11,428 nucleotides of DNA from Pseudonocardiaceae bacterium (GCA_025937115.1 JAICSB010000060.1:1-11428); one strand, 5' to 3'; numbered from the stretch's first letter, positions 1-7,687 are shown. Translations and numbers: made by a program. The notes: generated from the sequence alone by a model not told the origin.

Positions 1-626
1 ATGAAGCTCACCCACTGGCGGTCTTGCACAACGGTGATGGTGTCGCCGGTGAGCAGGGCGCCGCGCCCGCCGGATCCCGCCGGCCAGTGCAGCACCGCGG
101 CACCGTCGAAATGGCCGCCGATTCGGGCCAACGTCACGCCGGGGACCGGCGTCACCTCGTCCGCTTCAAATAGCTCGATACGTGGTGAGGGACGCTGGAT
201 CCAATCCCGATCCGCGGTGGGAATGAGGATCGGGGCATCGAATGCGTCCGCCCATTCGACGCACGCGGCGTAGAAATGCGGATGTGACAGGCAGATCGCC
301 GCGATGCCCCCGCGTCGGGTGACTTCCTCGAGCGCAGCATCGTCGAGCAAGGAGACGCAGTCCCAGAGCACATTGCCCCGCTCGGTGCAGACGAGCAGCG
401 CTCGCTGTCCAATCGCGAAGGATGGGGAGGTCCCGATCCCGAGTAGGTCGGTCTCCTCTTCCCGGAGGTCGCTGGCGCGGTCGCGGGTGAGTTCGGTGCC
501 GGTCGTCCACCGCTGGCCCTCCCATCCGACATACTGCCGTTCGTCCTCGCAGATCGGGCAAGCTGGCGGCGGCTCGGCGGTGTCGGCTTGTTGAACACCG
601 CACGTCACACAGATCCACGCGGGCAT
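1..626 (-). CDS. MBL-fold metallohydrolase with N-terminal zinc ribbon (3' end cut by window edge)
   Basis: Reads leftwards from an ATG at 626 without a stop to the window edge, giving 208 visible residues. AAGGAG lies 11 nt before the ATG. The N-terminus has two CxxC pairs (C6/C9 and C23/C26), a rubredoxin-like zinc-ribbon arrangement. The rest resembles metallo-beta-lactamase-fold hydrolases: the first metal motif is SHPHFYA (H115, H117), followed by VEWADAF, then GGHFDG (H172) and LLTGDT (D195), at the spacing expected for metal ligands. The canonical HxHxDH is altered: the Asp and third His positions hold Tyr119 and Ala120. From memory, an HPH-(F/Y)-Y version recurs in a subfamily annotated only as MBL-fold hydrolase, so this is probably family-specific rather than decay. 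Substrate is unknown. It diverges from the SRPBCC/amidohydrolase pair and may share control with it. The fold is well supported; the activity is not. Confidence 0.85.
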   Translation of the reverse strand, partial: MPAWICVTCGVQQADTAEPPPACPICEDERQYVGWEGQRWTTGTELTRDRASDLREEETDLLGIGTSPSFAIGQRALLVCTERGNVLWDCVSLLDDAALEEVTRRGGIAAICLSHPHFYAACVEWADAFDAPILIPTADRDWIQRPSPRIELFEADEVTPVPGVTLARIGGHFDGAAVLHWPAGSGGRGALLTGDTITVVQDRQWVSF

Positions 627-673
627 ATCGAGGTCTACTCCTTCGTCCTAGCGTTGACGTTGCTTCACCAGGT

Positions 674-685
674 GGTACATGTACC
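674..685. promoter_or_regulatory. 12-bp perfect palindrome in the divergent gap (candidate operator)
   Basis: GGTACATGTACC is a perfect dyad. It lies between the divergent starts at 626 and 688 and covers the alternative ATG at 679. It also overlaps the best -10-like hexamer of the plus-strand gene: TTGACG (654-659), 16-nt spacer, TACATG (676-681). A protein bound here would sit on the promoter. No regulator gene is visible nearby, so the operator role is inferred from position and symmetry only. Confidence 0.4.
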
Positions 686-687
686 CG

Positions 688-1140
688 ATGGCTCATCGGC
701 AACACATCGAGGTCCAGGTCCATACCCGCGCCAAGGCCAACGCCGTGTACGCGCTGCTGCGGGACGGCACGAGCTGGCCGAGGTGGACGTCGATCGATTC
801 ATTCGAGCTGGAACGGGCCGGGGAGCGCGAGCCAGAAGGACTCGGTGCAATCAGAATTTTTCGCAAAGGGACGGTGGCTGGCCGAGACCAGATCGCCGAG
901 CTAATCCTCGATCGCAGGTTCAGCTACCTGCATCTGTCCGGGCTGCCTGTAGAAGACTATCGTGCGGACGTCGATCTCGAACCGAATGCAGAAGGGACTA
1001 TAATCCGCTGGCGCGTTTCGTTCTCGCCGAAGGTGCCGGGGACCGGTTGGGCGTTGCGGTGGGGGATCGAGCGATTCGTCACGCAGTGCGCGCGAGGTCT
1101 GGCTGGCTATGCGCAAACCGCCACGGTCGATGACCGCTGA
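688..1140 (+). CDS. SRPBCC (START/polyketide-cyclase-like) family protein
   Basis: A 150-residue soluble protein with the helix-grip pattern of the SRPBCC superfamily. A first beta strand (HIEVQVHTRAK) leads into the typical VYALLRDGTSWPRW segment (residues 20-33), then alternating strands, and a long C-terminal helix (about 117-142) that would close the ligand cavity. Members bind or transform hydrophobic ligands; no ligand can be read from the sequence. Two starts are possible. ATG 679 has AGGTGG only 3 nt upstream. ATG 688 lies 6 nt after the -10-like TACATG with TTGACG further upstream, which would fit a leaderless mRNA, and it starts just before the first strand. I prefer 688, without certainty. 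The next gene overlaps its 3' end, so the two are probably cotranscribed. Confidence 0.8.
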   Translation: MAHRQHIEVQVHTRAKANAVYALLRDGTSWPRWTSIDSFELERAGEREPEGLGAIRIFRKGTVAGRDQIAELILDRRFSYLHLSGLPVEDYRADVDLEPNAEGTIIRWRVSFSPKVPGTGWALRWGIERFVTQCARGLAGYAQTATVDDR

Positions 1141-2269
1141 GGGGTTGCGCGCCGCTGTCGACACGCTGCGCCTGGTGGATCATCACGTCCACGGTGCCAT
1201 GGTGGGCGATGTCGAAGGTGCTGCATTCGAGGCTGGCTTCAGTGAATCCCCGTGGCCGCCACCGGTTGGCACGACGCACCTCGATTCCCAGCTGGGTTTC
1301 GCCGTCCGGCGCTGGTGTGCGCCGGTGCTGGACCTACCCTCGCATGCGGACGCCACTGCGTACCTGGCTCGTCGGCGCGATCTCGGTGCGCAGGAGGTTA
1401 CCCGCCGGTTTCTCGCCGCCACTGGCGTCGGGTGGTTCCTTGTCGATACCGGCTGCCGCGCTCAGCAGACTTTGGGACCCGAAGGGATGGCGGCCTGCTC
1501 CGGTGCTGTCGCATCAGAGATCGTGCGCCTGGAATCGGTCGCGGAAGAAGTGGCGGCCAGTGGCGTGGATGCGACTCAGTTTGCCGACCGGTTCGCCTCG
1601 ACGTTGCATGAACGGGCTCGCAATGCAGTGGCGTTGAAGTCCGTCATCGCCTACCGGTACGGCCTTGACTTCGATCCCGAAGCTCCCAGCCTCGGTGAGG
1701 TGCGCCGCGCCGCCGGGCAGTGGCTCCGGGGAGTCGAAACCGGCGAGCCGCGGCTGACTGATCCGGTGCTGCTGTGCCACCTACTCTGGGCCGGTGTCGA
1801 ACGCGGCCTGCCATTGCAGTTCCACGTCGGATACGGCGATCCCGATCTCACTCTGCACCGCTGCGACCCGTCGCTGATGACCGACTTTCTTCGCCTGGTA
1901 CAGGACCGCCAGGTGCCGGTGATGCTGCTGCACGGCTACCCCTATCACCGCACCGCCGGGTACCTCGCCCAGGTGTTTCCCCATGTGTATTTCGACGTCG
2001 GATTGGCGGTGAACTACACCGGGGCGCGGTCTCGCGCGGTGGTCGCGGAGTCGCTGGAACTGGCCCCATTTGGGAAATTGTTATTCTCCTCCGATGCGTG
2101 GGGACCGGCCGAGCTGCACTATCTCGGAGCTGTGCTGTGGCGACGCGCCATGGCCAGCGTCCTAGGCGAGTGGGTGGACGCAGGCGACTGGTCGAATGCC
2201 GACGCCGTGCGCGTCGCGCACATGGTGGGCGCGGACAACGCCACACGTATCTACCGCTTGCAGGAGTGA
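1109..2269 (+). CDS. Amidohydrolase family protein (TIM-barrel metal hydrolase)
   Basis: A 386-residue protein of the amidohydrolase superfamily, closest in pattern to the amidohydrolase_2/glutamine-synthetase-associated type. Visible metal-site elements in order: DHHVH (H26/H28) at the end of strand 1; K177 in LKSVIAYRYGLD, a candidate carboxylated lysine or equivalent; H239 in QFHVGYGD; H275 in LLHGYPYH; and D329 in LFSSDAWG. Length and motif order are those of an intact enzyme. The substrate is not identifiable; relatives act on amides, esters, lactones or carboxylates. The start at 1109 has GAGGT 10 nt upstream but overlaps the SRPBCC gene by 32 nt. ATG 1130 would overlap by 11 nt and also fits the family N-terminus. 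The overlap implies translational coupling with the SRPBCC protein and suggests a shared pathway. Confidence 0.85.
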   Translation: MRKPPRSMTAEGLRAAVDTLRLVDHHVHGAMVGDVEGAAFEAGFSESPWPPPVGTTHLDSQLGFAVRRWCAPVLDLPSHADATAYLARRRDLGAQEVTRRFLAATGVGWFLVDTGCRAQQTLGPEGMAACSGAVASEIVRLESVAEEVAASGVDATQFADRFASTLHERARNAVALKSVIAYRYGLDFDPEAPSLGEVRRAAGQWLRGVETGEPRLTDPVLLCHLLWAGVERGLPLQFHVGYGDPDLTLHRCDPSLMTDFLRLVQDRQVPVMLLHGYPYHRTAGYLAQVFPHVYFDVGLAVNYTGARSRAVVAESLELAPFGKLLFSSDAWGPAELHYLGAVLWRRAMASVLGEWVDAGDWSNADAVRVAHMVGADNATRIYRLQE

Positions 2270-2276
2270 CGCTCGA

Positions 2277-2343
2277 CGTCGTGAACTCGGCAGTACCGAC
2301 ATCTCAAGTTCCCGAAAAGGTCGGTGCTGTCGAGTTCACGGCG
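2277..2343. terminator. Large stem-loop between convergent genes (candidate bidirectional terminator or palindromic repeat)
   Basis: Arms 2277-2300 and 2320-2343 pair over 24 bp with a 19-nt loop. In the plus-strand transcript there are 21 Watson-Crick and three G-U pairs; in the minus-strand transcript those three become A-C mismatches, so the fold favours the amidohydrolase mRNA. The right arm contains the crtB stop codon (2336-2338). There is no U-tract, as is usual for actinobacterial terminators. The arm is much longer than a typical terminator stem, so a dispersed palindromic repeat element is an alternative. Confidence 0.6.
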
Positions 2344-3289
2344 ACCCTTGGCGGGTTCGGGCTAGTAGTGCCCTGCTGAGGCCTGGTACCGCGACGGCGA
2401 GCCGACGGCGGCCTGGCACTGCCACGCGGCGGGCTAGCACGTGGTACTCGGCCGCCTCGATCTCGTCGAGAATGCCACCGTAGAGCCGAAAGGCGGTGGC
2501 TACGCAGGCCCGGGACACCGGGGCCAGCATCGGAATCCCCGGCGCCGCCCGACGGTAGATCGCCCGGGTTCGCGCGACCAGGTAGGCCAGCGCGCGGCGC
2601 ACTCTCGGATCGGGGCGCCCGGTGCTGCGGCACCAGCCCAGTAGCTCCCGGTTCACCCCGAAGGACGCCAGCTCGTCGGCGGGTAGGTAAACCCGTCCGC
2701 GATCGAGATCTTCCCCGATGTCGCGGAGGAAGTTGGTGATCTGAAAGGCGACGCCCAGCGCGGCCGCGTGCGGCTCAGCTCGCTCCCGGGACACCACTGT
2801 ACCCAGCACCGGCAGCACTTGCAGACCGATCACGGCTGCCGAGCCGTGCACGTAGCGGGCCAGGTCGTCGAAGGTCTGATAACCGGCCACTCCGCCCTGT
2901 TCCACCGGCCGATCCATCTGCATCGAGTCCATGAAGTCAGCGAAGTGCTGCGGATCGATCTGGTAGCGAACCGCGGTGTGCACCGGCGCTGCCAGCACCG
3001 GGTGCGCCGAGTGACCCCGCGCCAGCCCGTCGAGCAACTGTTGCGCCAGCACGTCGAGCTCCGCAAGGCGCTGCGGCCACGGCCGGGTGTCGGCCAGGTC
3101 GTCGACGATCTCATCGGCGCACCGGGCCAGCCCGTACAGCGCGTGGATCGCCGGCCGTTGCCCCGGCGGTAGCAGCCGGGTCGCCAAAAAATAGGTGCGG
3201 CCGTGCGCCGCGTTGAGTTGCCGGCATCGGGCATACGACGCGCGCAGGGCAGGCTCGGTGATGCCAGCAGCGTCGAGCTCACGGCTCAT
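2336..3289 (-). CDS. crtB: Phytoene synthase (squalene/phytoene synthase family)
   Basis: Condenses two GGPP head-to-head to phytoene, the first committed step to C40 carotenoids, at the membrane surface. The 317 residues are normal length. Signatures in order: [13 protein letters not shown] (29-41), [16 protein letters not shown] (49-64) with the first Asp-rich motif D59-x3-D63, [19 protein letters not shown] (125-143), and [16 protein letters not shown] (188-203) with the second motif D190-x3-D194. All expected Mg-diphosphate ligands are present. The ATG at 3289 overlaps the TGA of the upstream mannosyltransferase as ATGA and has no strong Shine-Dalgarno of its own, so translation is probably coupled. 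It is the last gene of the crt operon and its stop lies inside the stem-loop at 2277-2343. A squalene-type product cannot be excluded by motif, but the crtE/crtI context makes phytoene the best call. Confidence 0.93.
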   Translation of the reverse strand: MSRELDAAGITEPALRASYARCRQLNAAHGRTYFLATRLLPPGQRPAIHALYGLARCADEIVDDLADTRPWPQRLAELDVLAQQLLDGLARGHSAHPVLAAPVHTAVRYQIDPQHFADFMDSMQMDRPVEQGGVAGYQTFDDLARYVHGSAAVIGLQVLPVLGTVVSRERAEPHAAALGVAFQITNFLRDIGEDLDRGRVYLPADELASFGVNRELLGWCRSTGRPDPRVRRALAYLVARTRAIYRRAAPGIPMLAPVSRACVATAFRLYGGILDEIEAAEYHVLARRVAVPGRRRLAVAVPGLSRALLARTRQGSP

Positions 3290-4785
3290 GCCGCCACCGC
3301 CGGCACCGGATCGCTGCGCTGCTCGCCCTCAGGCAGGTCAAGCGTGTCGTGGCGCAGTAATGCGGCCCCCGCGACCAGCGACACCGCCACCATCGCGAGC
3401 TGGTAAGGCCAGTCGTTGAACGCGCTTTGCCCAGTGGGGTAGGTGCACAACACCAGCCACGTCGAGGCCGCGACCACCCACGCCAGCGAACGTCGCGGCC
3501 AGGGCAACGCCGCGCCGAGGACGAGAGACCACGTGAGGTACCAGGGCAGGGTGGCGGGCGCGAGCAGGGCCGCCCACAGCAGCGCCAGTGCTGCGCGACG
3601 CACGGCCGTCGGTCCGCCGTCTCTGGCCAGCCACCACTGCCGAGCCATGACGAACAAGAAAACCACGGAGCCCAGCAGCCGGCAGACCATGATGAACGGG
3701 CCTTCGCTCAGATGCCCGAACGGTGCCGTCAGCGCGTGCGTGAGCAGCCCGGCCGCGGTGGGTAGCGACATCCAGTTGACGATCAGCGATGGTGCGTTCA
3801 GCGCTGGGATCCAGCCCAGGCCTACGCCGGACAGCATCGTGATCGCAGTGAATACCGTGGCGAACACCGCGAGGCTGCCCGCGCCAGCGCGCAACAGTTG
3901 CGCGCGCCGGTCACCAGGAAGGTGGGCTGCCCAGATCCACACCAGAAACGGTAGCGCGATCCCGGCCGATGCCTTCACCGCCATCGCCGCGGTGACCAGT
4001 GTGATCCCGGCAACGTGCCGGCGCACCAACACCAGCAGCGTGCCGGTAGCCAGCAGGCCGGTCATGAGCAGATCGTTGTGCGGCCCACCGACAAGATGCA
4101 CGACAGTCAACGGGTTGGCGATCACCAACCACAGTGCGACGGTGCGATCGCCGCCGAGCTGGTCGGCCAGCCGGGGCAGCGCGTACGCCAGCAGCGCCAA
4201 TCCACTCAGCAGTACCAACCGGATGCCGATCACACCCAAGATGAGGTCTTCGCCGGTCAACCGGTTAATCGTCTTCGCGATCAGGATGAACAGCGGGCCG
4301 TAGGGTGCTGGGGTGGTCTGCCATACGTAGTGGACGTTGTCCGCGATAGCTCCTGGCGGCAGCTTCGAGGGCCCGAGTTGGTAGGGATCAAGCCCGCGCA
4401 GGGCTAGCGCACCTTGGCCCAGGTAGCTGTAGACATCCCTGGTGAACAACGGTGGAGACAGCAGCACGGGCGCCGTCCACACCGCACTGGCCAGGCGAAC
4501 CTGCTGGGCGGTCGCGGTGCCGCCGCGCACGTCGCGTCCCAGCCGTACCCAAGCCCACAGGATCATCCCGACGCCGAGGTAGAGCGCCACGGTGGCCAGG
4601 TCGTGGCCGTGCCCGTAACGGATCCATGACAATGGTCCGCCGCTGATCATCGGGTCGTGGACCAGGATTCCACCCGCTCCCACCGCCATGGTGGCCACGA
4701 GTACTGAACCGACGAATCCGAGCAGCACCGTGCCCGACAGCAATCGGCTCAGGCGTGGCCGGTCGAGCCCAATCGTCGATGCCAC
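3286..4785 (-). CDS. Polytopic GT-C mannosyltransferase (MptA/MptB-like; carotenoid-operon membrane protein)
   Basis: 499 residues with about a dozen hydrophobic segments (for example about 17-37, 62-81, 183-203, 214-233, 236-254, 261-286, 299-320, 365-381, 397-415, 434-450, 460-477). The first large loop carries [15 protein letters not shown] (111-125), with R116-D117 in the position of GT-C catalytic acidic motifs, then TPAPYGPLF (158-166) and GGPHNDLL (233-240). These are features of the alpha-1,6-mannopyranosyltransferases MptA/MptB, which use polyprenyl-phosphomannose outside the membrane in lipomannan synthesis. An adjacent idsA is also the M. tuberculosis mptA context. Close relatives were catalogued as a carotene-biosynthesis-associated membrane protein family (TIGR03459, from memory). 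The start is GTG 4785, 7 nt after the crtI stop and the only in-frame start after an upstream stop; it overlaps crtB by 4 nt. Glycosylation of a carotenoid or polyprenol is possible but unproven. Confidence 0.85.
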   Translation of the reverse strand: MASTIGLDRPRLSRLLSGTVLLGFVGSVLVATMAVGAGGILVHDPMISGGPLSWIRYGHGHDLATVALYLGVGMILWAWVRLGRDVRGGTATAQQVRLASAVWTAPVLLSPPLFTRDVYSYLGQGALALRGLDPYQLGPSKLPPGAIADNVHYVWQTTPAPYGPLFILIAKTINRLTGEDLILGVIGIRLVLLSGLALLAYALPRLADQLGGDRTVALWLVIANPLTVVHLVGGPHNDLLMTGLLATGTLLVLVRRHVAGITLVTAAMAVKASAGIALPFLVWIWAAHLPGDRRAQLLRAGAGSLAVFATVFTAITMLSGVGLGWIPALNAPSLIVNWMSLPTAAGLLTHALTAPFGHLSEGPFIMVCRLLGSVVFLFVMARQWWLARDGGPTAVRRAALALLWAALLAPATLPWYLTWSLVLGAALPWPRRSLAWVVAASTWLVLCTYPTGQSAFNDWPYQLAMVAVSLVAGAALLRHDTLDLPEGEQRSDPVPAVAA

Positions 4786-4792
4786 CGTTGGT

Positions 4793-6325
4793 TCAGCCGC
4801 TCATGGCGGTGCTTCGGCGGGCTCCGGTCGTGGTGATCCGAGCTGCGGCGAGCTTGCCGGAGATGATCGCGGTGGGGACACCCACCCCAGGCGTCGTGCC
4901 GCATCCGGCGAGCACGACGTTGGTCCGGCCGCGCACCAGGTTCGAGGGACGGAACGGTCCGGTCTGGGCGAAGGTGTGCGCGGCCGAGAACGGGGTCCCG
5001 ACGGCAAGCCCCTGGGCCGCCCAATCGGCGGGAGTGACCAGCTGCTCGACCTCGATGGCGTCGTCGAGGTCAGCCAGCCCGCGCCGCTCCAGCGTGCCGA
5101 CTAGCTCATCGCGGTAGGCAGATCCGAGGGTGGCCCAGTCCAGCGGCGCGGTGTGCAAGTTGGGGCACGGCGCGAGGATGTACAGCAGCTCGCGTCCGTC
5201 AGGCGCCAGGCCCGGGTCAGTGGCAGTGGGCCGGGTGACCAGCAGGGATGGGTCGGTCATGAGCTGCCCGCGGTAGATGATCTCGTCGAAGGTCCGTTCC
5301 CACTCGTCCCCGAAGAAGATCGTGTGGTGGGCCAGCCCCGCCCAGCCCGAGCCGCTACCCGGGCGAACTCCGGCGTGCAGCACTACCGCCGAGGGTGACC
5401 AGCGCAGCGGCACCAGCCGCTGTGGCGCGCGACCGAGTAGCCGGTGCACCACCGGAAGGTCGGGCGTGAGTACCACCGCATCGGCGCTGATCCGTTCGCC
5501 GTCGGCGGTGTGCACCGCGGTGACACGCTGCCCGAAATGCTCGAGCGAGCTCACCGTCGTGTGATAGCGGAACTCAGCGCCTGCGTCGGTGGCGGCGTCG
5601 GCCATTGCCTGCGGCACCGCCTGCATCCCGCCGCGCGGGAACCAGACCCCGGCCACCGTGTCCATGTAGGCGATCACCCCGTACGCGCCGAGCGCGCGCT
5701 GCGGGGGCACTCCGGCGTAGAGCGCCTGGAAGGAGAAGATCCGTTGCAGCCGCTTGTCGTGCAGGAATCGACCGACCTGGGGGCCCAGCCGGCCGAAGCC
5801 GCCCAGCGCTGCCAGCGTGGCCAGGTCTTTGACAGCGTCGCGGCTGGCGACGAGGTCCAGTGGGGAGTCGAAGTTGCCGCCGATGAACCGGCCGATCTCC
5901 ACCTGGTACAGCCTGGTCAGCCAGCGCCGTAGCCGCCGGTAGCCGTTCGCTTCGGCTGGGCCCGCCACCGACCGGATCTCCGCCTCCATGGCGTCGGCGT
6001 CAGTATGCACGTCGATCACCGACCCGTCGGCGAAGCGGGCCCGGTAGGCTGGGTGCAACGCCACCAGATCCAGCCGGGCGGCCAACGAGTCACCCACCGC
6101 GGCGAGCGCTTCGTCGACCAGCTCCGGCATGGTGAACACGGTGGGGCCGGTGTCGAGGCGATAACCGGCGAGCTCGCTGCGACCGGCCCGACCGCCAGGA
6201 TGGGGCTGGGATTCCAGCACGGTCACCCGCCGACCAGATCCGAGCAGGTGCAGCGCCGCCGACAGCCCGGCCAGTCCGGCGCCGACGACGACGACATGAT
6301 CGGTGGGTCCGGGCACGGTGCGCAC
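4793..6325 (-). CDS. crtI: Phytoene desaturase (CrtI family FAD oxidoreductase)
   Basis: Introduces double bonds into phytoene on the way to lycopene or a related polyene; a peripheral membrane FAD enzyme. The 510 residues are normal CrtI length. The N-terminal Rossmann dinucleotide motif is VVVVGAGLAGLSAA (11-24) with the acidic residue of the beta-alpha-beta unit at E38, followed by PGGRAG (43-48). The C-terminal FAD/carotenoid signature LAGCGTTPGVGVPTAIISGK lies at about 472-491. The number of desaturations cannot be read from sequence. The start is GTG 6325; a second GTG lies three codons on. No Shine-Dalgarno is seen, but TAACGT at 6337-6332 leaves 6 nt before the GTG, so a leaderless start within the operon is possible. 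It follows crtE by 61 nt and is 7 nt from the mannosyltransferase gene. Confidence 0.93.
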   Translation of the reverse strand: MRTVPGPTDHVVVVGAGLAGLSAALHLLGSGRRVTVLESQPHPGGRAGRSELAGYRLDTGPTVFTMPELVDEALAAVGDSLAARLDLVALHPAYRARFADGSVIDVHTDADAMEAEIRSVAGPAEANGYRRLRRWLTRLYQVEIGRFIGGNFDSPLDLVASRDAVKDLATLAALGGFGRLGPQVGRFLHDKRLQRIFSFQALYAGVPPQRALGAYGVIAYMDTVAGVWFPRGGMQAVPQAMADAATDAGAEFRYHTTVSSLEHFGQRVTAVHTADGERISADAVVLTPDLPVVHRLLGRAPQRLVPLRWSPSAVVLHAGVRPGSGSGWAGLAHHTIFFGDEWERTFDEIIYRGQLMTDPSLLVTRPTATDPGLAPDGRELLYILAPCPNLHTAPLDWATLGSAYRDELVGTLERRGLADLDDAIEVEQLVTPADWAAQGLAVGTPFSAAHTFAQTGPFRPSNLVRGRTNVVLAGCGTTPGVGVPTAIISGKLAAARITTTGARRSTAMSG

Positions 6326-6337
6326 GGGTGCACGTTA
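6326..6337 (-). promoter_or_regulatory. Possible leaderless-type promoter of crtI (-10 TAACGT)
   Basis: On the minus strand TAACGT (6337-6332) matches the TAnnnT -10 pattern and sits 6 nt before the GTG at 6325, the spacing seen at leaderless actinobacterial genes. The absence of a Shine-Dalgarno supports this. No convincing -35 element is present, so this is tentative; crtI may simply be read from the crtE promoter. Confidence 0.3.
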
Positions 6338-6386
6338 CGCCGGGACTCGCAGCCGACCGCTGTCGCCTTGGGCAACCCTGTCGCCG

Positions 6387-7541
6387 TCAGCGCACTCGGC
6401 AGGTGGCTTGGGCGGCGAGCTCCGCCAGCCGGGCTCCCGCCGGCTCGGCCAGCTCAGCGGCACGCAGACTGCCCAAGGCTGAGTTCGTGAGCGTGGTGAT
6501 CCGGCGTTCGACCTCAGCCACCGCGCCGAGCTCGATCAGCAGCTCGCGGACCTCGGTTACGGCGTTCTCGTCGATGTGCGGATTGCCGACGGCGCCGCGC
6601 AGCAGGTCGGCGGCTCCGGTCTGGCGCTTCTCGTCGGCGGCGCGTAGGCCGTAGGCCAGCAGCAGCGTCCGCTTGCCCTCGCGCAGGTCGTCGCCGGCGG
6701 GCTTACCGGTGACCCGTGGGTCACCGAACATGCCCAGCAGATCGTCGCGGAGCTGGAACGCGACGCCGATGTCCGCCCCGAACCGGCGGTAGGCGCACAC
6801 CAGGGCGTTGTCCGCTCCAGCGATCGCCGCACCCAAGTGCAGCGGGCGCTCAACGGTGTAAGCCGCGGTCTTGTACCGGTCGATCCGCAGCGCGGTCTCC
6901 GGTGTCTCGTCGCCGCTGGCCTGGGTCACCACGTCGAGGTACTGCCCGGCGAGCACCTCGGTGCGCATGGCCTGCCACACCACGTGCGCGCGACCGAGCT
7001 GCTCGGGCCACAGATCCGACCCGCGCAACATGTCATCGGCCCAGGCCAGCGCGATATCACCGAGCAGGATGGCGGTGGCTGCACCGAATCGTTCCGGCGC
7101 GCCCAACCACCCGGCCGCGCGGTGCTGGGCCGCGAAGTCGACGTGCATGGTGGGTGCGCCGCGCCGGGTGGTGGAATCGTCCATCAGATCGTCATGCACC
7201 AGGGCGCAGGCCTGGATCAGTTCCAGGGAGCTCACCGCCTGCAGCACTGCCCGAGCTTGCGGGTCGTCGGGGGATCCGCCCGCTCCTCGCCAGCCCCACC
7301 AGGCGAACGTCGGGCGCAGCCGCTTGCCGGGGCCGAGGACGAAGTCACTCAGCGCGTCCACCGCGGCGACGAACTGCGAGTCGATCTGCGCGGCCTCGTC
7401 GCGTTTGGTCTGCAGGAAGCCGGCGAGTTCGCGCCGCACCTCGGCGCGAAGGTCCTGATCGAACGGATGCACCTGCTGATCCTCCGCCAGACCAGCGAGG
7501 GACCGAGTCCCGGCTCCACGGGTGGCGTTCCGCTGCGCCAT
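6387..7541 (-). CDS. crtE: Geranylgeranyl diphosphate synthase (polyprenyl synthetase family)
   Basis: Elongates allylic diphosphates with IPP to GGPP, feeding CrtB and possibly other polyprenols. From ATG 7541 the protein is 384 residues. Signatures: GPGKRLRP (70-77) for IPP binding, LVHDDLMDDSTTRRG (114-128) with the first Asp-rich motif D117-D118-x2-D121, GDDLREGKRTLLL (283-295), and the second Asp-rich region FQLRDDLLGMFGD (262-274). The latter reads DDLLG rather than DDxxD, a form I associate with actinobacterial IdsA-type enzymes. The frame stays open upstream to 7712, but GGAGG at 7550-7546 lies 4 nt before ATG 7541, and the upstream extension is Arg-rich and unlike the family. It heads the crt operon and diverges from metF. 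Product chain length (C20 versus longer) is inferred from context. An alternative symbol is idsA. Confidence 0.92.
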   Translation of the reverse strand: MAQRNATRGAGTRSLAGLAEDQQVHPFDQDLRAEVRRELAGFLQTKRDEAAQIDSQFVAAVDALSDFVLGPGKRLRPTFAWWGWRGAGGSPDDPQARAVLQAVSSLELIQACALVHDDLMDDSTTRRGAPTMHVDFAAQHRAAGWLGAPERFGAATAILLGDIALAWADDMLRGSDLWPEQLGRAHVVWQAMRTEVLAGQYLDVVTQASGDETPETALRIDRYKTAAYTVERPLHLGAAIAGADNALVCAYRRFGADIGVAFQLRDDLLGMFGDPRVTGKPAGDDLREGKRTLLLAYGLRAADEKRQTGAADLLRGAVGNPHIDENAVTEVRELLIELGAVAEVERRITTLTNSALGSLRAAELAEPAGARLAELAAQATCRVR

Positions 7542-7604
7542 CGAACCTCCAGCGATCGTGGTGACGACACTGCGTAGCCAGGCACGCACTCTCCGTGCAT
7601 GCCG

Positions 7605-7687
7605 ACGATAGGGCCTATTCGTGCCGATACTTGCCCGGGTTCGGTCGCGGCGGGATCCCGGTTCAGTTTGGCCCGGGTTCCGTTTCG
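7605..7687. promoter_or_regulatory. Divergent crtE-metF control region with reiterated CCCGG(G)TTC motifs
   Basis: The 191-bp gap between crtE and metF holds three imperfect direct copies of CCCGG(G)TTCnGT at 7634-7645, 7657-7667 and 7672-7683, with the palindrome CGGGATCCCG (7651-7660) overlapping the second. Nearer crtE there is an 11-bp dyad ATAGG-G-CCTAT (7608-7618), partly overlapped by TATCGT (7610-7605), a possible crtE -10 without a recognisable -35. The repetition and position suggest a regulator site, but no regulator is known from the window. Confidence 0.35.

Noticed and set aside
166..723. Minus-strand and plus-strand frames across 1-723 that have visible stops
   Set aside because: Compositionally poor shadows; the real gene here is the stop-less minus-strand MBL frame beginning at 626.
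588..1133. A 181-codon plus-strand frame over the SRPBCC gene
   Set aside because: Shadow frame; the SRPBCC frame has recognisable fold motifs and better codon use.
6716..7577. Long plus-strand frames opposite the GGPP synthase gene
   Set aside because: Arg/Pro/Ser-rich translations typical of antisense frames in GC-rich genes; the minus strand holds an intact enzyme.
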